A stretch of DNA of 8,069 nucleotides, from assembly GCA_028869035.1 (NCBI GenBank), contig JAGWTL010000121.1, positions 1-8,069 of the forward strand. The letters are read 5' to 3'. Within the stretch, counting starts at the first letter, position 1. Each line of letters begins with the position of its first letter. This stretch comes from Burkholderiales bacterium. Lineage in GTDB: Bacteria > Pseudomonadota > Gammaproteobacteria > Burkholderiales > Burkholderiaceae_C. The notes beneath the pieces were generated by a model. That model did not search any database. It had not been told where the DNA came from and worked only from the letters and a program-made list of their open reading frames with translations. This document shows, in pieces, positions 1 to 5,521 of the stretch. Made by a program: the position numbers and the translations under genes.

Positions 1-263
1 GCGAACCACTGGGGCGGCGTCAACACCACCAGCAGGGCCTCGCGTGCGTCGTCGCCGCGGCCGCTTTGGCCCGAGATGCGGATGGAGCCGGACACCACCG
101 CGTAGAGGCCGCAGGGCGGGCTGTCGCGCAGGAACAGGGCCTCACCTGTCTGCAGGCTGCGCACCTTGCTCATCTGCAGCAGGGCCTGGGCGAAATCCGG
201 CGGGAGCTGGGCGTACCAGCGGCCGGAGTTCAGCACGGGCAGGTAGTGTTGCGCGTCGTTCAT
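1..263 (-). CDS. Crp/Fnr-family transcriptional regulator, N-terminal part (runs off left edge)
   Basis: This is a partial gene: 87 codons from ATG at 263 to the window edge, open throughout. The product starts MNDAQHYLPVLNSGRWYAQL. It has the look of a cyclic-nucleotide-binding (cNMP) beta-roll: a helical lead (about residues 20-35), then TGEALFLRDSPPCGLYAVVSG at residues 39-59 and SIRISGQSGR directly after. The 'G-E-x-L-F-x-R-x-x-x-x-x-G-L-Y-x-V-x-x-G-x-(I/V)-R' pattern is typical of Crp/Fnr sensor domains. The DNA-binding helix-turn-helix would lie outside the window. Only one cysteine (C51) is visible and there is no N-terminal cysteine cluster, so it is unlikely to be an FNR-type iron-sulfur oxygen sensor; the ligand cannot be told. 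It is divergent from the Mpo1-like gene, and an FNR-type box lies 69-82 bp upstream of its start, a good distance for activation or autoregulation. The family call is solid; the subfamily is open. Confidence 0.85.
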   Translation of the reverse strand, partial: MNDAQHYLPVLNSGRWYAQLPPDFAQALLQMSKVRSLQTGEALFLRDSPPCGLYAVVSGSIRISGQSGRGDDAREALLVVLTPPQWF

Positions 264-331
264 GGGGTTTGTACGGGGGCGAAGGCTTGTGTCGGGTACC
301 TGACAGACTGTGGGAGAGGGTAGGTCGATCA

Positions 332-345
332 TTGATGTCTGTCAA
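332..345. promoter_or_regulatory. FNR/DNR-type operator (Crp/Fnr superfamily box)
   Basis: The sequence TTGATGTCTGTCAA reads as TTGAT-N4-GTCAA. It matches the FNR consensus TTGAT-N4-ATCAA at 9 of 10 defined positions; the other strand reads TTGAC-N4-ATCAA, so one half is FNR-like (TTGAT) and the other DNR/NNR-like (TTGAC). The centre is at 338.5. For the minus-strand regulator a start site about 41.5 bp away would fall near 297, giving a leader of about 34 nt, which is the class II activation geometry. For the plus-strand Mpo1-like gene the box ends only 7 bp before its ribosome binding site, so there it would act as a repressor site or not at all. No convincing -10 element was seen near 304-310. 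The site is seen; its use is inferred. Confidence 0.5.
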
Positions 346-352
346 TGTGCAG

Positions 353-358
353 AAGGAG
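353..358 (+). promoter_or_regulatory. Ribosome binding site of the Mpo1-like gene
   Basis: AAGGAG lies six bases before ATG 365. It fixes the start: the reading frame stays open far upstream (back to about position 44), but that extension overlaps the divergent regulator and encodes low-quality Arg/Gly-rich sequence. Confidence 0.8.
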
Positions 359-364
359 ACGACC

Positions 365-901
365 ATGAAAACACTCACCGACCACCTGACCCAGTACGCG
401 GCCTACCATCAGGACCAGCGCAACGTGGCCACGCATTTCGTGGGCATCCCCATGATCGTGCTGGCCGTGACCACACTGCTCTCGCGCCCGGCCTGGAGCA
501 TGGGCATGGAGGGGGGCGGCCTGCCGCTCACGCCGGCCCTGCTGCTGGCCATCCTGTCCTCGCTGTTCTATTTGCGGCTGGACCTGCGCTTTGGCCTGGC
601 CATGGTGGCGCAGTTGATCGTGAGCCTGTGGGTCAGCCAGTGGATCGCCGCGCAGGGCACGGCCGTGTGGCTGGGCTGGGGCATCGGTCTGTTTGTCGTG
701 GGCTGGATCATCCAGTTCATCGGCCACTATTGGGAGGGCCGCAAGCCGGCTTTCGTGGACGACCTGGTGGGCCTGCTGGTGGGGCCGCTGTTCCTGACAG
801 CCGAGGTGGCCTTTGCCCTGCGCCTGCGCCAGGACGTGAAGGCCGAGATTGACCGCCGTATCGGTGCCGGTGCGCACGGCGCACGGGTGGCCGCGGCATG
901 A
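365..901 (+). CDS. Mpo1-like (DUF962) membrane protein, putative 2-hydroxy fatty acid dioxygenase
   Basis: The product is 178 residues, usual for the bacterial members of the family. Two conserved histidine motifs of the Mpo1/YGL010w (DUF962) family are visible: YAAYHQDQRNVATHFVGIP (residues 11-29, with H15 and H24) and GHYWEGRKPAF (residues 120-130, with H121 and E124). Between them are hydrophobic segments at about 27-40, 57-70, 76-96 and 101-119, with another at about 133-152, so this is a multi-pass inner membrane protein. Yeast Mpo1 is an Fe(II)-dependent dioxygenase in alpha-oxidation of 2-hydroxy fatty acids; that activity is known for the yeast enzyme and only inferred here. The start is set by AAGGAG at 353-358. 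The BASS transporter gene follows 58 bp downstream on the same strand and may be co-transcribed. The divergent neighbour is a Crp/Fnr regulator with an FNR-type box in the shared spacer. Confidence 0.88.
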   Translation: MKTLTDHLTQYAAYHQDQRNVATHFVGIPMIVLAVTTLLSRPAWSMGMEGGGLPLTPALLLAILSSLFYLRLDLRFGLAMVAQLIVSLWVSQWIAAQGTAVWLGWGIGLFVVGWIIQFIGHYWEGRKPAFVDDLVGLLVGPLFLTAEVAFALRLRQDVKAEIDRRIGAGAHGARVAAA

Positions 902-959
902 ACGCCGCCCGGCCGCCCGAAGGCGTTCGCGCCGCAGTGCGCAGCACGGCGGTTAGGCT

Positions 960-1835
960 ATGAACTTCACCGCGGCCTTGCCGGCCCTGCTGCTCGGGGC
1001 CCTGGCCCTGGTGATGTTCGGCCTGGGCCTGTCGCTCTCGCTGGGTGATTTCGTGCGCCTGCGGCAACACCCCAGGGCCGTGCTGCTGGCCCTGGCCATC
1101 CAGATGCTCTTGCTACCCGCCGTGGCCTGGGGGCTCATCGTGGGCCTGGGCGTGGCGCCGGTCTATGCCGTGGGGCTGATGCTGCTGGCGGCTTCGCCCG
1201 GCGGGGTATCGGCCAATCTGTTCAGCCATCTCTTCGGCGGCAACGTGGCGATGAACATCTCGCTCACGGCGATCAACACGCTGCTGTCCATCGTCAGCCT
1301 GCCGCTGATCACCAACTGGGCCATCGCCACCTTCGTGCAGAGCGGGCAGATCGTGCCGCTGCAGTTCGGCAAGGTGTTCGAGGTGGTGGGCGTGATCCTG
1401 GTGCCGGTGGCCATCGGCATGGTGGTGCGCGGCAAACAGCCGGGTTTTGCCGCGCGCATGGAAAAGCCCATGAAGGCCTTCAGCGCCCTGGTGCTGGCGG
1501 TCTTTGCCATCATCGCCATCGCCAAGGAGTGGACGGCGCTCACCGAGTCCTTCGCCAGCCTGGGCCCGGTGGTGCTGGCCTTCAACCTGCTGAGCCTGCT
1601 GGCGGGTTATTACCTCTCGCGCTGGGCCGGGCTGGACAAGCCCATGGCCACGGCCGTGAGCTTCGAGATCGGCATCCACAACTCCACGCTCGCGATCTTC
1701 GTGGCGCTGTCGGTGCTGGGCAATTTCCAGCTCGCGCTGCCGGCGGCGATCTACTCGGTCAGCATGTACCTCACGGCCACGCTGTTCGGCCTGGGGGTGC
1801 TGCGCCGACGGCAGATCCAGGCCGCGACAGCCTGA
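960..1835 (+). CDS. Bile acid:sodium symporter (BASS/SBF) family transporter
   Basis: The 291-residue product is almost wholly hydrophobic, with about nine to ten membrane segments, and has the normal length for a bacterial BASS protein (COG0385). Family signatures are present: LLAASPGGVSANLFSHLFGG (75-94) followed by NVAMNISLTAINTLLS in the first half, and the crossover-helix motif SFEIGIHNSTLAIFVAL (234-250) in the second. E236 and N241 sit where the sodium-site residues of ASBT-type transporters lie; H240 replaces the Gln found there in ASBT proteins, so the ion site may differ. The family imports organic anions (bile acids, pantoate, pyruvate, 2-keto acids) with sodium; the substrate cannot be read from sequence. 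The start is firm because an in-frame TAG lies at 954-956, though there is little Shine-Dalgarno sequence. This suggests coupling to, or dependence on, the upstream Mpo1-like gene. A hairpin terminator follows at 1860-1880. Confidence 0.9.
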   Translation: MNFTAALPALLLGALALVMFGLGLSLSLGDFVRLRQHPRAVLLALAIQMLLLPAVAWGLIVGLGVAPVYAVGLMLLAASPGGVSANLFSHLFGGNVAMNISLTAINTLLSIVSLPLITNWAIATFVQSGQIVPLQFGKVFEVVGVILVPVAIGMVVRGKQPGFAARMEKPMKAFSALVLAVFAIIAIAKEWTALTESFASLGPVVLAFNLLSLLAGYYLSRWAGLDKPMATAVSFEIGIHNSTLAIFVALSVLGNFQLALPAAIYSVSMYLTATLFGLGVLRRRQIQAATA

Positions 1836-1859
1836 ACGTCGAAGCAAAACCAGGCAATC

Positions 1860-1880
1860 AAGGCCCTCACCGAGGGCCTT
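1860..1880. terminator. Bidirectional Rho-independent terminator between convergent genes
   Basis: This is a perfect 9-bp stem, AAGGCCCTC (1860-1868) with GAGGGCCTT (1872-1880), and a 3-nt loop ACC. On the plus strand it is followed by TGGTTCTTCT, a broken U-rich tail; on the minus strand the tail is the weaker TGATTGCCTGGTTTT. It lies 24 bp after the BASS stop and 27 bp after the cyclase stop on the opposite strand, so it can serve both genes. Its stem is identical to the core of the terminator at 5162-5200. Confidence 0.8.
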
Positions 1881-1907
1881 TGGTTCTTCTCGCGATCAAG
1901 GCGGGGC

Positions 1908-3329
1908 TCATGCCGCCATCGGCATGCTGACCACGCGGTTGCGACCCTGGCCCTTGGCCTGGTACAGGCACTGGTCGGCCGCGTAGAGCAATTCGTCGGG
2001 GTCCATTTTCAGGTTCAGCAGGGCCAGGCCGGCGCTGATGCTGACATGGGCGCTGGCTGCCGAGCGTTCATGGGGTATGGCCAGATCGACCACCGCTTGA
2101 CGGGCGGCTTCGGCGATCTGGTGGGCGCCGTCCGGCCCAGTGTCAGGCAGGATCAGGGCGAATTCCTCCCCGCCATACCGGGCTGCCATGTCTGCAGGCC
2201 GGTTGCAGCAGGAGCGCAGGGCACGGGCGATCTGTTTCAGGCATTCGTCCCCGGCCTGATGTCCATAGAGGTCGTTGTAGGCCTTGTAGTGATCGACGTC
2301 GCACATCAGCAGGGCCAGGGGACGCTGGTGGCGGCTGGCGATGGCGATCTGCTCGGCCAGGTACTCGTCGAAATAGCGCCGGTTGGCCAGCCCGGTCAGT
2401 CCGTCGTGCCTGGAGAGCCGGTCCAGGGCGTGGTTTGCGCTCCTCAATTCGACCGACATCTGCACCAGCCGGTTGTACTGGCGGCCGTCCTCGATCAGCA
2501 GTGCAATGAGCAGGCTGCTGGCGGCCAGCAGGCCATAGATGCGCCCCACGTACCAACCCAGGTCGTAGCGGCCGGTGTTCAGCATGGCCGCCAGCGCTAT
2601 ATTGCACAGCCAGACGCACATCACGACCAGCACCCAGATATCGAGCACGCTATGGGGCTTGCGTCGCCAGAGCACCAGCGCCGCAACCAGGCTCAAGACC
2701 CAGACACCCGTGAGAAAAACGCGCCCCACGCCGGTGGTCCGATTGCCGTCAAGGAACACCGGCAGCCAGGCATGACCCTGGGTGGCGACGAGTGTCGACG
2801 CGATCACAAAGGCGAACACCCCGGTGATCATGGAGAGGATGGGGACGCTCGCCTTGACCGGCGCGATGCCCGGGGTTGTCGCCGGCCTGCTGTTCTTGAC
2901 CCCGGCATAGACCATGACAAACAGCGGGAAGCCACTGTGCCATGCCATGTACATGGCAGACGTGGTCTGCGGGCCGGAGCCCAACAGACCGGTGGGCGAG
3001 AACAGGCCGGGGAAGACCATGGCATAGGCCGCCGTGATGCAGGTCGTGTAGAGGTAGCCGCCGGCCAATACCAGCAATGCCGGCGAGCGCAAGACGCTGT
3101 ACTGGCCAAAGAGCAGGGCCGCGGTGATCAGGTCGCAGATCACAAGCGAGGCAACGTAGATGGGGATGAAAGCCGGGACTTCGACCAGGGGCGTCCTGGC
3201 AATGGGGGCCGTCGCCAGGAAAAGCAAAATGGAAACTGCCACAGGCACCATCGCGTACCTGATCTCTCGGCGACTGGCGGGCTCGGTTGAAAGCAATCCC
3301 CAGTGCCCTTGCATCGAGTCGATCCGCAT
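1908..3329 (-). CDS. Membrane diguanylate cyclase, MASE4-GGDEF
   Basis: It makes cyclic di-GMP from two GTP. From ATG 3329 the product is 473 residues. Residues about 20-285 form a MASE4-type sensor with around eight membrane helices; hallmarks are FLATAPIARTPLVEVPAFIP (37-56), DLITAALLFGQY (66-77), FPGLF and GLLGSGPQTTSAMYMAWHSGFP (114-135). A short linker (about 285-306) leads into the GGDEF domain (307-470): DGLTGLANRR (309-318), metal-site DVDHYKAYND (344-353) and an intact GGEEF active site (386-390), so it should be active. RPAD at 377-380 lies exactly five residues before GGEEF, matching the RxxD inhibitory I-site, so product feedback is likely. MASE4 ligands are unknown. The frame also opens at TTG 3362 and has another ATG at 3314; no candidate has a strong Shine-Dalgarno sequence, and I prefer ATG 3329. 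A promoter candidate lies at 3394-3422. Confidence 0.93.
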   Translation of the reverse strand: MRIDSMQGHWGLLSTEPASRREIRYAMVPVAVSILLFLATAPIARTPLVEVPAFIPIYVASLVICDLITAALLFGQYSVLRSPALLVLAGGYLYTTCITAAYAMVFPGLFSPTGLLGSGPQTTSAMYMAWHSGFPLFVMVYAGVKNSRPATTPGIAPVKASVPILSMITGVFAFVIASTLVATQGHAWLPVFLDGNRTTGVGRVFLTGVWVLSLVAALVLWRRKPHSVLDIWVLVVMCVWLCNIALAAMLNTGRYDLGWYVGRIYGLLAASSLLIALLIEDGRQYNRLVQMSVELRSANHALDRLSRHDGLTGLANRRYFDEYLAEQIAIASRHQRPLALLMCDVDHYKAYNDLYGHQAGDECLKQIARALRSCCNRPADMAARYGGEEFALILPDTGPDGAHQIAEAARQAVVDLAIPHERSAASAHVSISAGLALLNLKMDPDELLYAADQCLYQAKGQGRNRVVSMPMAA

Positions 3330-3393
3330 ACCGCAACCGCTTTTTGTTTGGCCCGTATCCAACGGGGCCGGCTGACTCCCTGCACAGTTACGA

Positions 3394-3422
3394 GTTGTAC
3401 GCTGGATGGCTTTTTATGGCAA
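3394..3422 (-). promoter_or_regulatory. Candidate sigma-70 promoter of the diguanylate cyclase gene
   Basis: On the minus strand, TTGCCA (3422-3417, 5 of 6 to the -35 consensus) is followed after exactly 17 bp by TACAAC (3399-3394, 4 of 6 to the -10 consensus). Transcription would begin near 3387, giving about 57 nt of leader to ATG 3329, or about 25 nt if the TTG at 3362 is used. This is pattern matching only. Confidence 0.4.
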
Positions 3423-3507
3423 TAGTCAAAAGACCCTATCCCGTGTTGCGGCCGGAGCAACCCGCTGCCTATTGAGGCTTTCATAAATCATGACAAGCAC
3501 CTCACAT

Positions 3508-3557
3508 CCGCTCGCACTGAGCCTGTCGAAGGGCTTCGACAGGCTCAGCCTGAACGG
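3508..3557. repeat. Palindromic intergenic repeat element
   Basis: The core is a perfect inverted repeat: CTGAGCCTGTCGAAG (3517-3531), a GG spacer and CTTCGACAGGCTCAG (3534-3548). The arms extend imperfectly to CCG (3508-3510) and CGG (3555-3557), centred on the same point. The right arm plus flank (TTCGACAGGCTCAGCCTGAA then CGG) resembles a short dispersed palindrome that I recall from intergenic regions of many proteobacterial genomes; this is memory, not a search. It sits 25-74 bp past the stop of the SBP-permease gene on the minus strand. It could shape the 3' end of that mRNA, but no U-tract follows the stem. The 8-mer TCATAAAT occurs on both sides (3481-3488 and 3564-3571). Confidence 0.7.
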
Positions 3558-3581
3558 CAGGTGTCATAAATAAAGAAAACA

Positions 3582-5135
3582 TCAATAGATCGTTTTTCGC
3601 CCGGTTTCAGGAAAGAGGCCGCGCTCGCCCAGCGTGAAGGCGCCTTCGATGGCCAGCGCCATCAGCGCCACGGGAATAGCGCCGGCCAGCAGGGTGGCGT
3701 TGTCGTTCAGGGCCAGGCCGGTGACGATGCGTTCGCCGTAACCGCCCGCACCGATGAAGGCCGCGATGGTGGCGGTGCCTACGTTGATGACCGCCGAGGT
3801 CTTGATACCGGCCAGCAGCGTGGCGCGCGCCAGCGGCAGTTCGACCAGGCGCAGCGTCAGCCAGGGCGACAGGCCCAGGGCCAGGGCCGCCTGTTTCATG
3901 CCGTGCGGGACCTGGCCCAGGCCGGCGTGCGTGTTGCGCACGATGGGCAGCAGCGCATACACGGTCAGGGCGATGAAGGCCGGCGCCAGGCCGATGCTGC
4001 CCGTGATGGGGATGAGGATGGCGAGCAGGGCCAGCGAGGGGATGGTTTGCAGCACCCCGGTCAGGCCCAGGATGACGGCGCCGGGGGCGGGAAAACGCGC
4101 CGCCAGGATGCCCAGCGGGATGCCCAGCACCATGCTCGCGCCCAGCGAGAGGAAGACCAGCGCCAGGTGCTCCATCGTGAGGCGCAGCAGATCGGGGGCG
4201 AAGAGCTTGGCCAGCACACTGCGGACCGTCAGATGACCGGAGCTTGTCTTCGGGGGGGCCGTCAACTCGCCGCTCAGAAACGCCTGCGCCACGTTCTGGA
4301 AGCTTTTGCCTTCGAGTTCCGCAGCGGCATTCATGCGACGCATGGCCGCTTCGTCGATGCGGCCCTCCAGCCGGCTGAGGGCGGCCCAGCTGCGGGGCGA
4401 GCGCGTGGGCAGATCGGCCAGGTGCAGCAGCACCGCCTCGTAGCGCGGAAAGTAGTGGCTGTCGTCTTCGAGCACGCGCAGCGCGAAGGCGTCGATCTTG
4501 GCGTCGGTGGTGTAGACGTCGGTGACGTCGATCTGGTTCTGCGCAAGGGCTTCGTAGGCCAGGCCGTGGTCCAGCCCGCGCGCCCGGGCCTGCCGCAGCG
4601 CGTAGGCCTTTTGCAGTCCCGGCCAGCCGTCGGTGCGGCCGATGAACTCCTGGGACAGGCCGAAGCGCAGGTCCGGATGGTTTTTCAGCTCGGACAGGCG
4701 GGTGATGTTCAGCGCTGCGGCGTCCCGCTCACGCATGGCCAGGGCATAGCTGTTGTTGAAGCCCAGGGGCACCGAGGCCTGCAGGCCGAGCCTGGCGAGT
4801 TGGGCGTTCAGTTCCGGCAGGGGCGGCACCTGGTCCAGGCGCAGGATTTCGCGCGCGATGGTGCCGGTGTACTCGGGATAGACATCGATGCTGCGGGCCT
4901 GCAGGGCGCTGAGCAGGATGGCCGTGTTGCCCAGGCCCTGGCGGTGCGAGACCTCGATCTCACCGGCGTTCCGGGCCGACTGGCTGACGATCTCGGCCAG
5001 GATGTAGGCTTCGGTGAAGCGCTTGGAGCCGACCTTGAGCCTCTCGCCCCCTGCCGCTTGCCCGATGAGCAGCCAGAGGAGGATGGCCGTGAGGGCTTTG
5101 AGGCAGGTCATGCGCAGGGTGGAGGGGTGGGACAC
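3582..5135 (-). CDS. Osmoprotectant (glycine betaine/choline-type) ABC transporter, binding protein fused to permease
   Basis: The 517-residue product joins two ABC importer parts. Residues about 10-29 are a signal peptide (KALTAILLWLLIGQAAG). Residues 32-290 are an OpuAC/ProX-type binding domain: LKVGSKRFTEAYILAEIV (33-50), DVYPEYTGT (84-92) and DVYTTDAKID (206-215), with the tyrosines of these motifs as candidate aromatic-cage residues for a quaternary ammonium group. Residues about 305-505 are a ProW/OpuAB-type permease, including IVRNTHAGLGQVPHGMKQAA (398-417), which runs into the ATPase-coupling EAA loop (KQAALALG...VELPLA, 414-436), and FIGAGGYGERI (460-470). The order, binding domain first, is the reverse of the permease-first fusions I recall from some other bacteria. 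No ATPase gene is adjacent, so the energising subunit must lie elsewhere. The start is GTG with GGGGTGA ten bases upstream; ATG 5111 is an alternative but has no Shine-Dalgarno sequence. A terminator hairpin ends 26 bp before the start. Confidence 0.9.
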   Translation of the reverse strand: MSHPSTLRMTCLKALTAILLWLLIGQAAGGERLKVGSKRFTEAYILAEIVSQSARNAGEIEVSHRQGLGNTAILLSALQARSIDVYPEYTGTIAREILRLDQVPPLPELNAQLARLGLQASVPLGFNNSYALAMRERDAAALNITRLSELKNHPDLRFGLSQEFIGRTDGWPGLQKAYALRQARARGLDHGLAYEALAQNQIDVTDVYTTDAKIDAFALRVLEDDSHYFPRYEAVLLHLADLPTRSPRSWAALSRLEGRIDEAAMRRMNAAAELEGKSFQNVAQAFLSGELTAPPKTSSGHLTVRSVLAKLFAPDLLRLTMEHLALVFLSLGASMVLGIPLGILAARFPAPGAVILGLTGVLQTIPSLALLAILIPITGSIGLAPAFIALTVYALLPIVRNTHAGLGQVPHGMKQAALALGLSPWLTLRLVELPLARATLLAGIKTSAVINVGTATIAAFIGAGGYGERIVTGLALNDNATLLAGAIPVALMALAIEGAFTLGERGLFPETGRKTIY

Positions 5136-5141
5136 CGACGC

Positions 5142-5170
5142 ATTGTCACCCCGAGCGCGCGCCCAGACAA
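5142..5170 (-). promoter_or_regulatory. Possible promoter of the SBP-permease gene, overlapping a terminator arm
   Basis: On the minus strand, TTGTCT (5170-5165) and GACAAT (5147-5142) are separated by 17 bp, each matching sigma-70 hexamers at 4 of 6 positions. The -35 part lies inside the downstream arm of the hairpin at 5162-5200. Transcription would start at or just before the GTG at 5135, which would favour the ATG at 5111. It is weak, but it is the only placement found between the terminator and the gene. Confidence 0.25.
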
Positions 5171-5200
5171 AAGGCCCTCGATGAGGGCCTTTTGTCTGGG
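5162..5200. terminator. Strong bidirectional Rho-independent terminator
   Basis: This is a perfect 18-bp stem (5162-5179 with 5183-5200) and a 3-nt loop GAT. The GC core GGCCCTC/GAGGGCC is flanked by AAAA and TTTT, so a poly-U run follows the core hairpin on both strands. On the minus strand it sits 29 bp after the stop of the small basic protein gene and is well placed to end that transcript. It also lies between that gene and the SBP-permease gene, both minus strand. Confidence 0.88.
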
Positions 5201-5205
5201 GCTGA

Positions 5206-5223
5206 CGCTGGCGCGAGCCAGCG
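5206..5223. other. Short hairpin with GNRA-type loop next to the terminator
   Basis: CGCTGGC (5206-5212) pairs with GCCAGCG (5217-5223) around GCGA, which is a GNRA tetraloop when read on the plus strand. It lies between the small-gene stop and the main terminator. On the minus-strand transcript it would fold just before the terminator and may protect the 3' end. Confidence 0.45.
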
Positions 5224-5228
5224 CGGGA

Positions 5229-5399
5229 TCAGCCGCCCTTCGAAGGGCGCTTGCCCGGGTTCTTCTTGCTGCGGGTGGCGACGCCACGCTCCAGGCTGAC
5301 GCGTTGGCCGCGGCCGCCGGTGGGCAGGGTCGCGCCATTGAGCGGCTTCGGACGGGGGGTGGCTTTGCGGTCTGCTTCGGTAACGATCTTGTTGCCCAT
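5229..5399 (-). CDS. Small basic protein of unknown function, 56 residues
   Basis: The gene reads from ATG 5399 to TGA at 5231-5229. The product begins MGNKIVTEADRKATPRPKPL and ends SKKNPGKRPSKGG. It has seven Lys and seven Arg against three acidic residues, plus many Gly and Pro and almost no hydrophobic core. It is therefore probably disordered and could bind nucleic acid or ribosomes; that is inferred from composition only. Support for a real gene: a perfect AAGGAG Shine-Dalgarno (5411-5406) six bases before the ATG, an own strong terminator just after the stop (5162-5200), and a divergent promoter region shared with fadH. I recall similar short conserved proteins annotated as hypothetical in Burkholderiales but cannot name a family. 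No signal peptide or membrane segment is seen. Confidence 0.8.
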   Translation of the reverse strand: MGNKIVTEADRKATPRPKPLNGATLPTGGRGQRVSLERGVATRSKKNPGKRPSKGG

Positions 5400-5405
5400 C
5401 TGGGG

Positions 5406-5411
5406 CTCCTT
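5406..5411 (-). promoter_or_regulatory. Ribosome binding site of the small basic protein gene
   Basis: On the minus strand AAGGAG is followed by CCCCAG and then ATG 5399. This ideal site is the main evidence that the 56-codon frame is translated. Confidence 0.8.
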
Positions 5412-5480
5412 CTGGCTGACGATAAAACCGCAATGTTAGCCCATCTGGCCGGCGCGCTCCGCCGCCCCGGATCGCAGCCC

Positions 5481-5486
5481 TATGAT
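5481..5486 (+). promoter_or_regulatory. Candidate -10 element of fadH
   Basis: TATGAT matches the -10 consensus at 5 of 6 positions, 35 bp before ATG 5522, and would give a leader of about 30 nt. No good -35 hexamer lies 16-18 bp upstream, so an activator may be needed if this is the promoter. AACATTGC at 5493-5500 follows it and recurs in the opposite orientation at 5430-5437. Confidence 0.3.
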
Positions 5487-5521
5487 GGCGGCAACATTGC
5501 CTCCCCACCCGGAAAAAAGCC

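Noticed and set aside
44..364. In-frame N-terminal extension of the Mpo1-like protein by up to 107 codons
   Set aside because: It overlaps the divergent Crp/Fnr gene on the other strand, encodes Arg/Gly-rich sequence without family similarity, and there is an ideal AAGGAG before ATG 365.
2943..2958. Perfect 16-bp palindrome TGCCATGTACATGGCA
   Set aside because: It lies inside the MASE4 coding region and follows from the symmetric codons for Ala-Met-Tyr-Met-Ala; there is no sign of an operator role.
2046..3290. 414-codon open frame on the plus strand opposite the diguanylate cyclase
   Set aside because: It has antisense composition and no recognisable domain; the minus strand encodes a complete MASE4-GGDEF protein.
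3330..3362. TTG start at 3362 for the diguanylate cyclase
   Set aside because: It adds 11 residues without family support, and its nearest purine-rich site (GGGAG) is 13 bases away. It was not preferred over ATG 3329, though it cannot be excluded.
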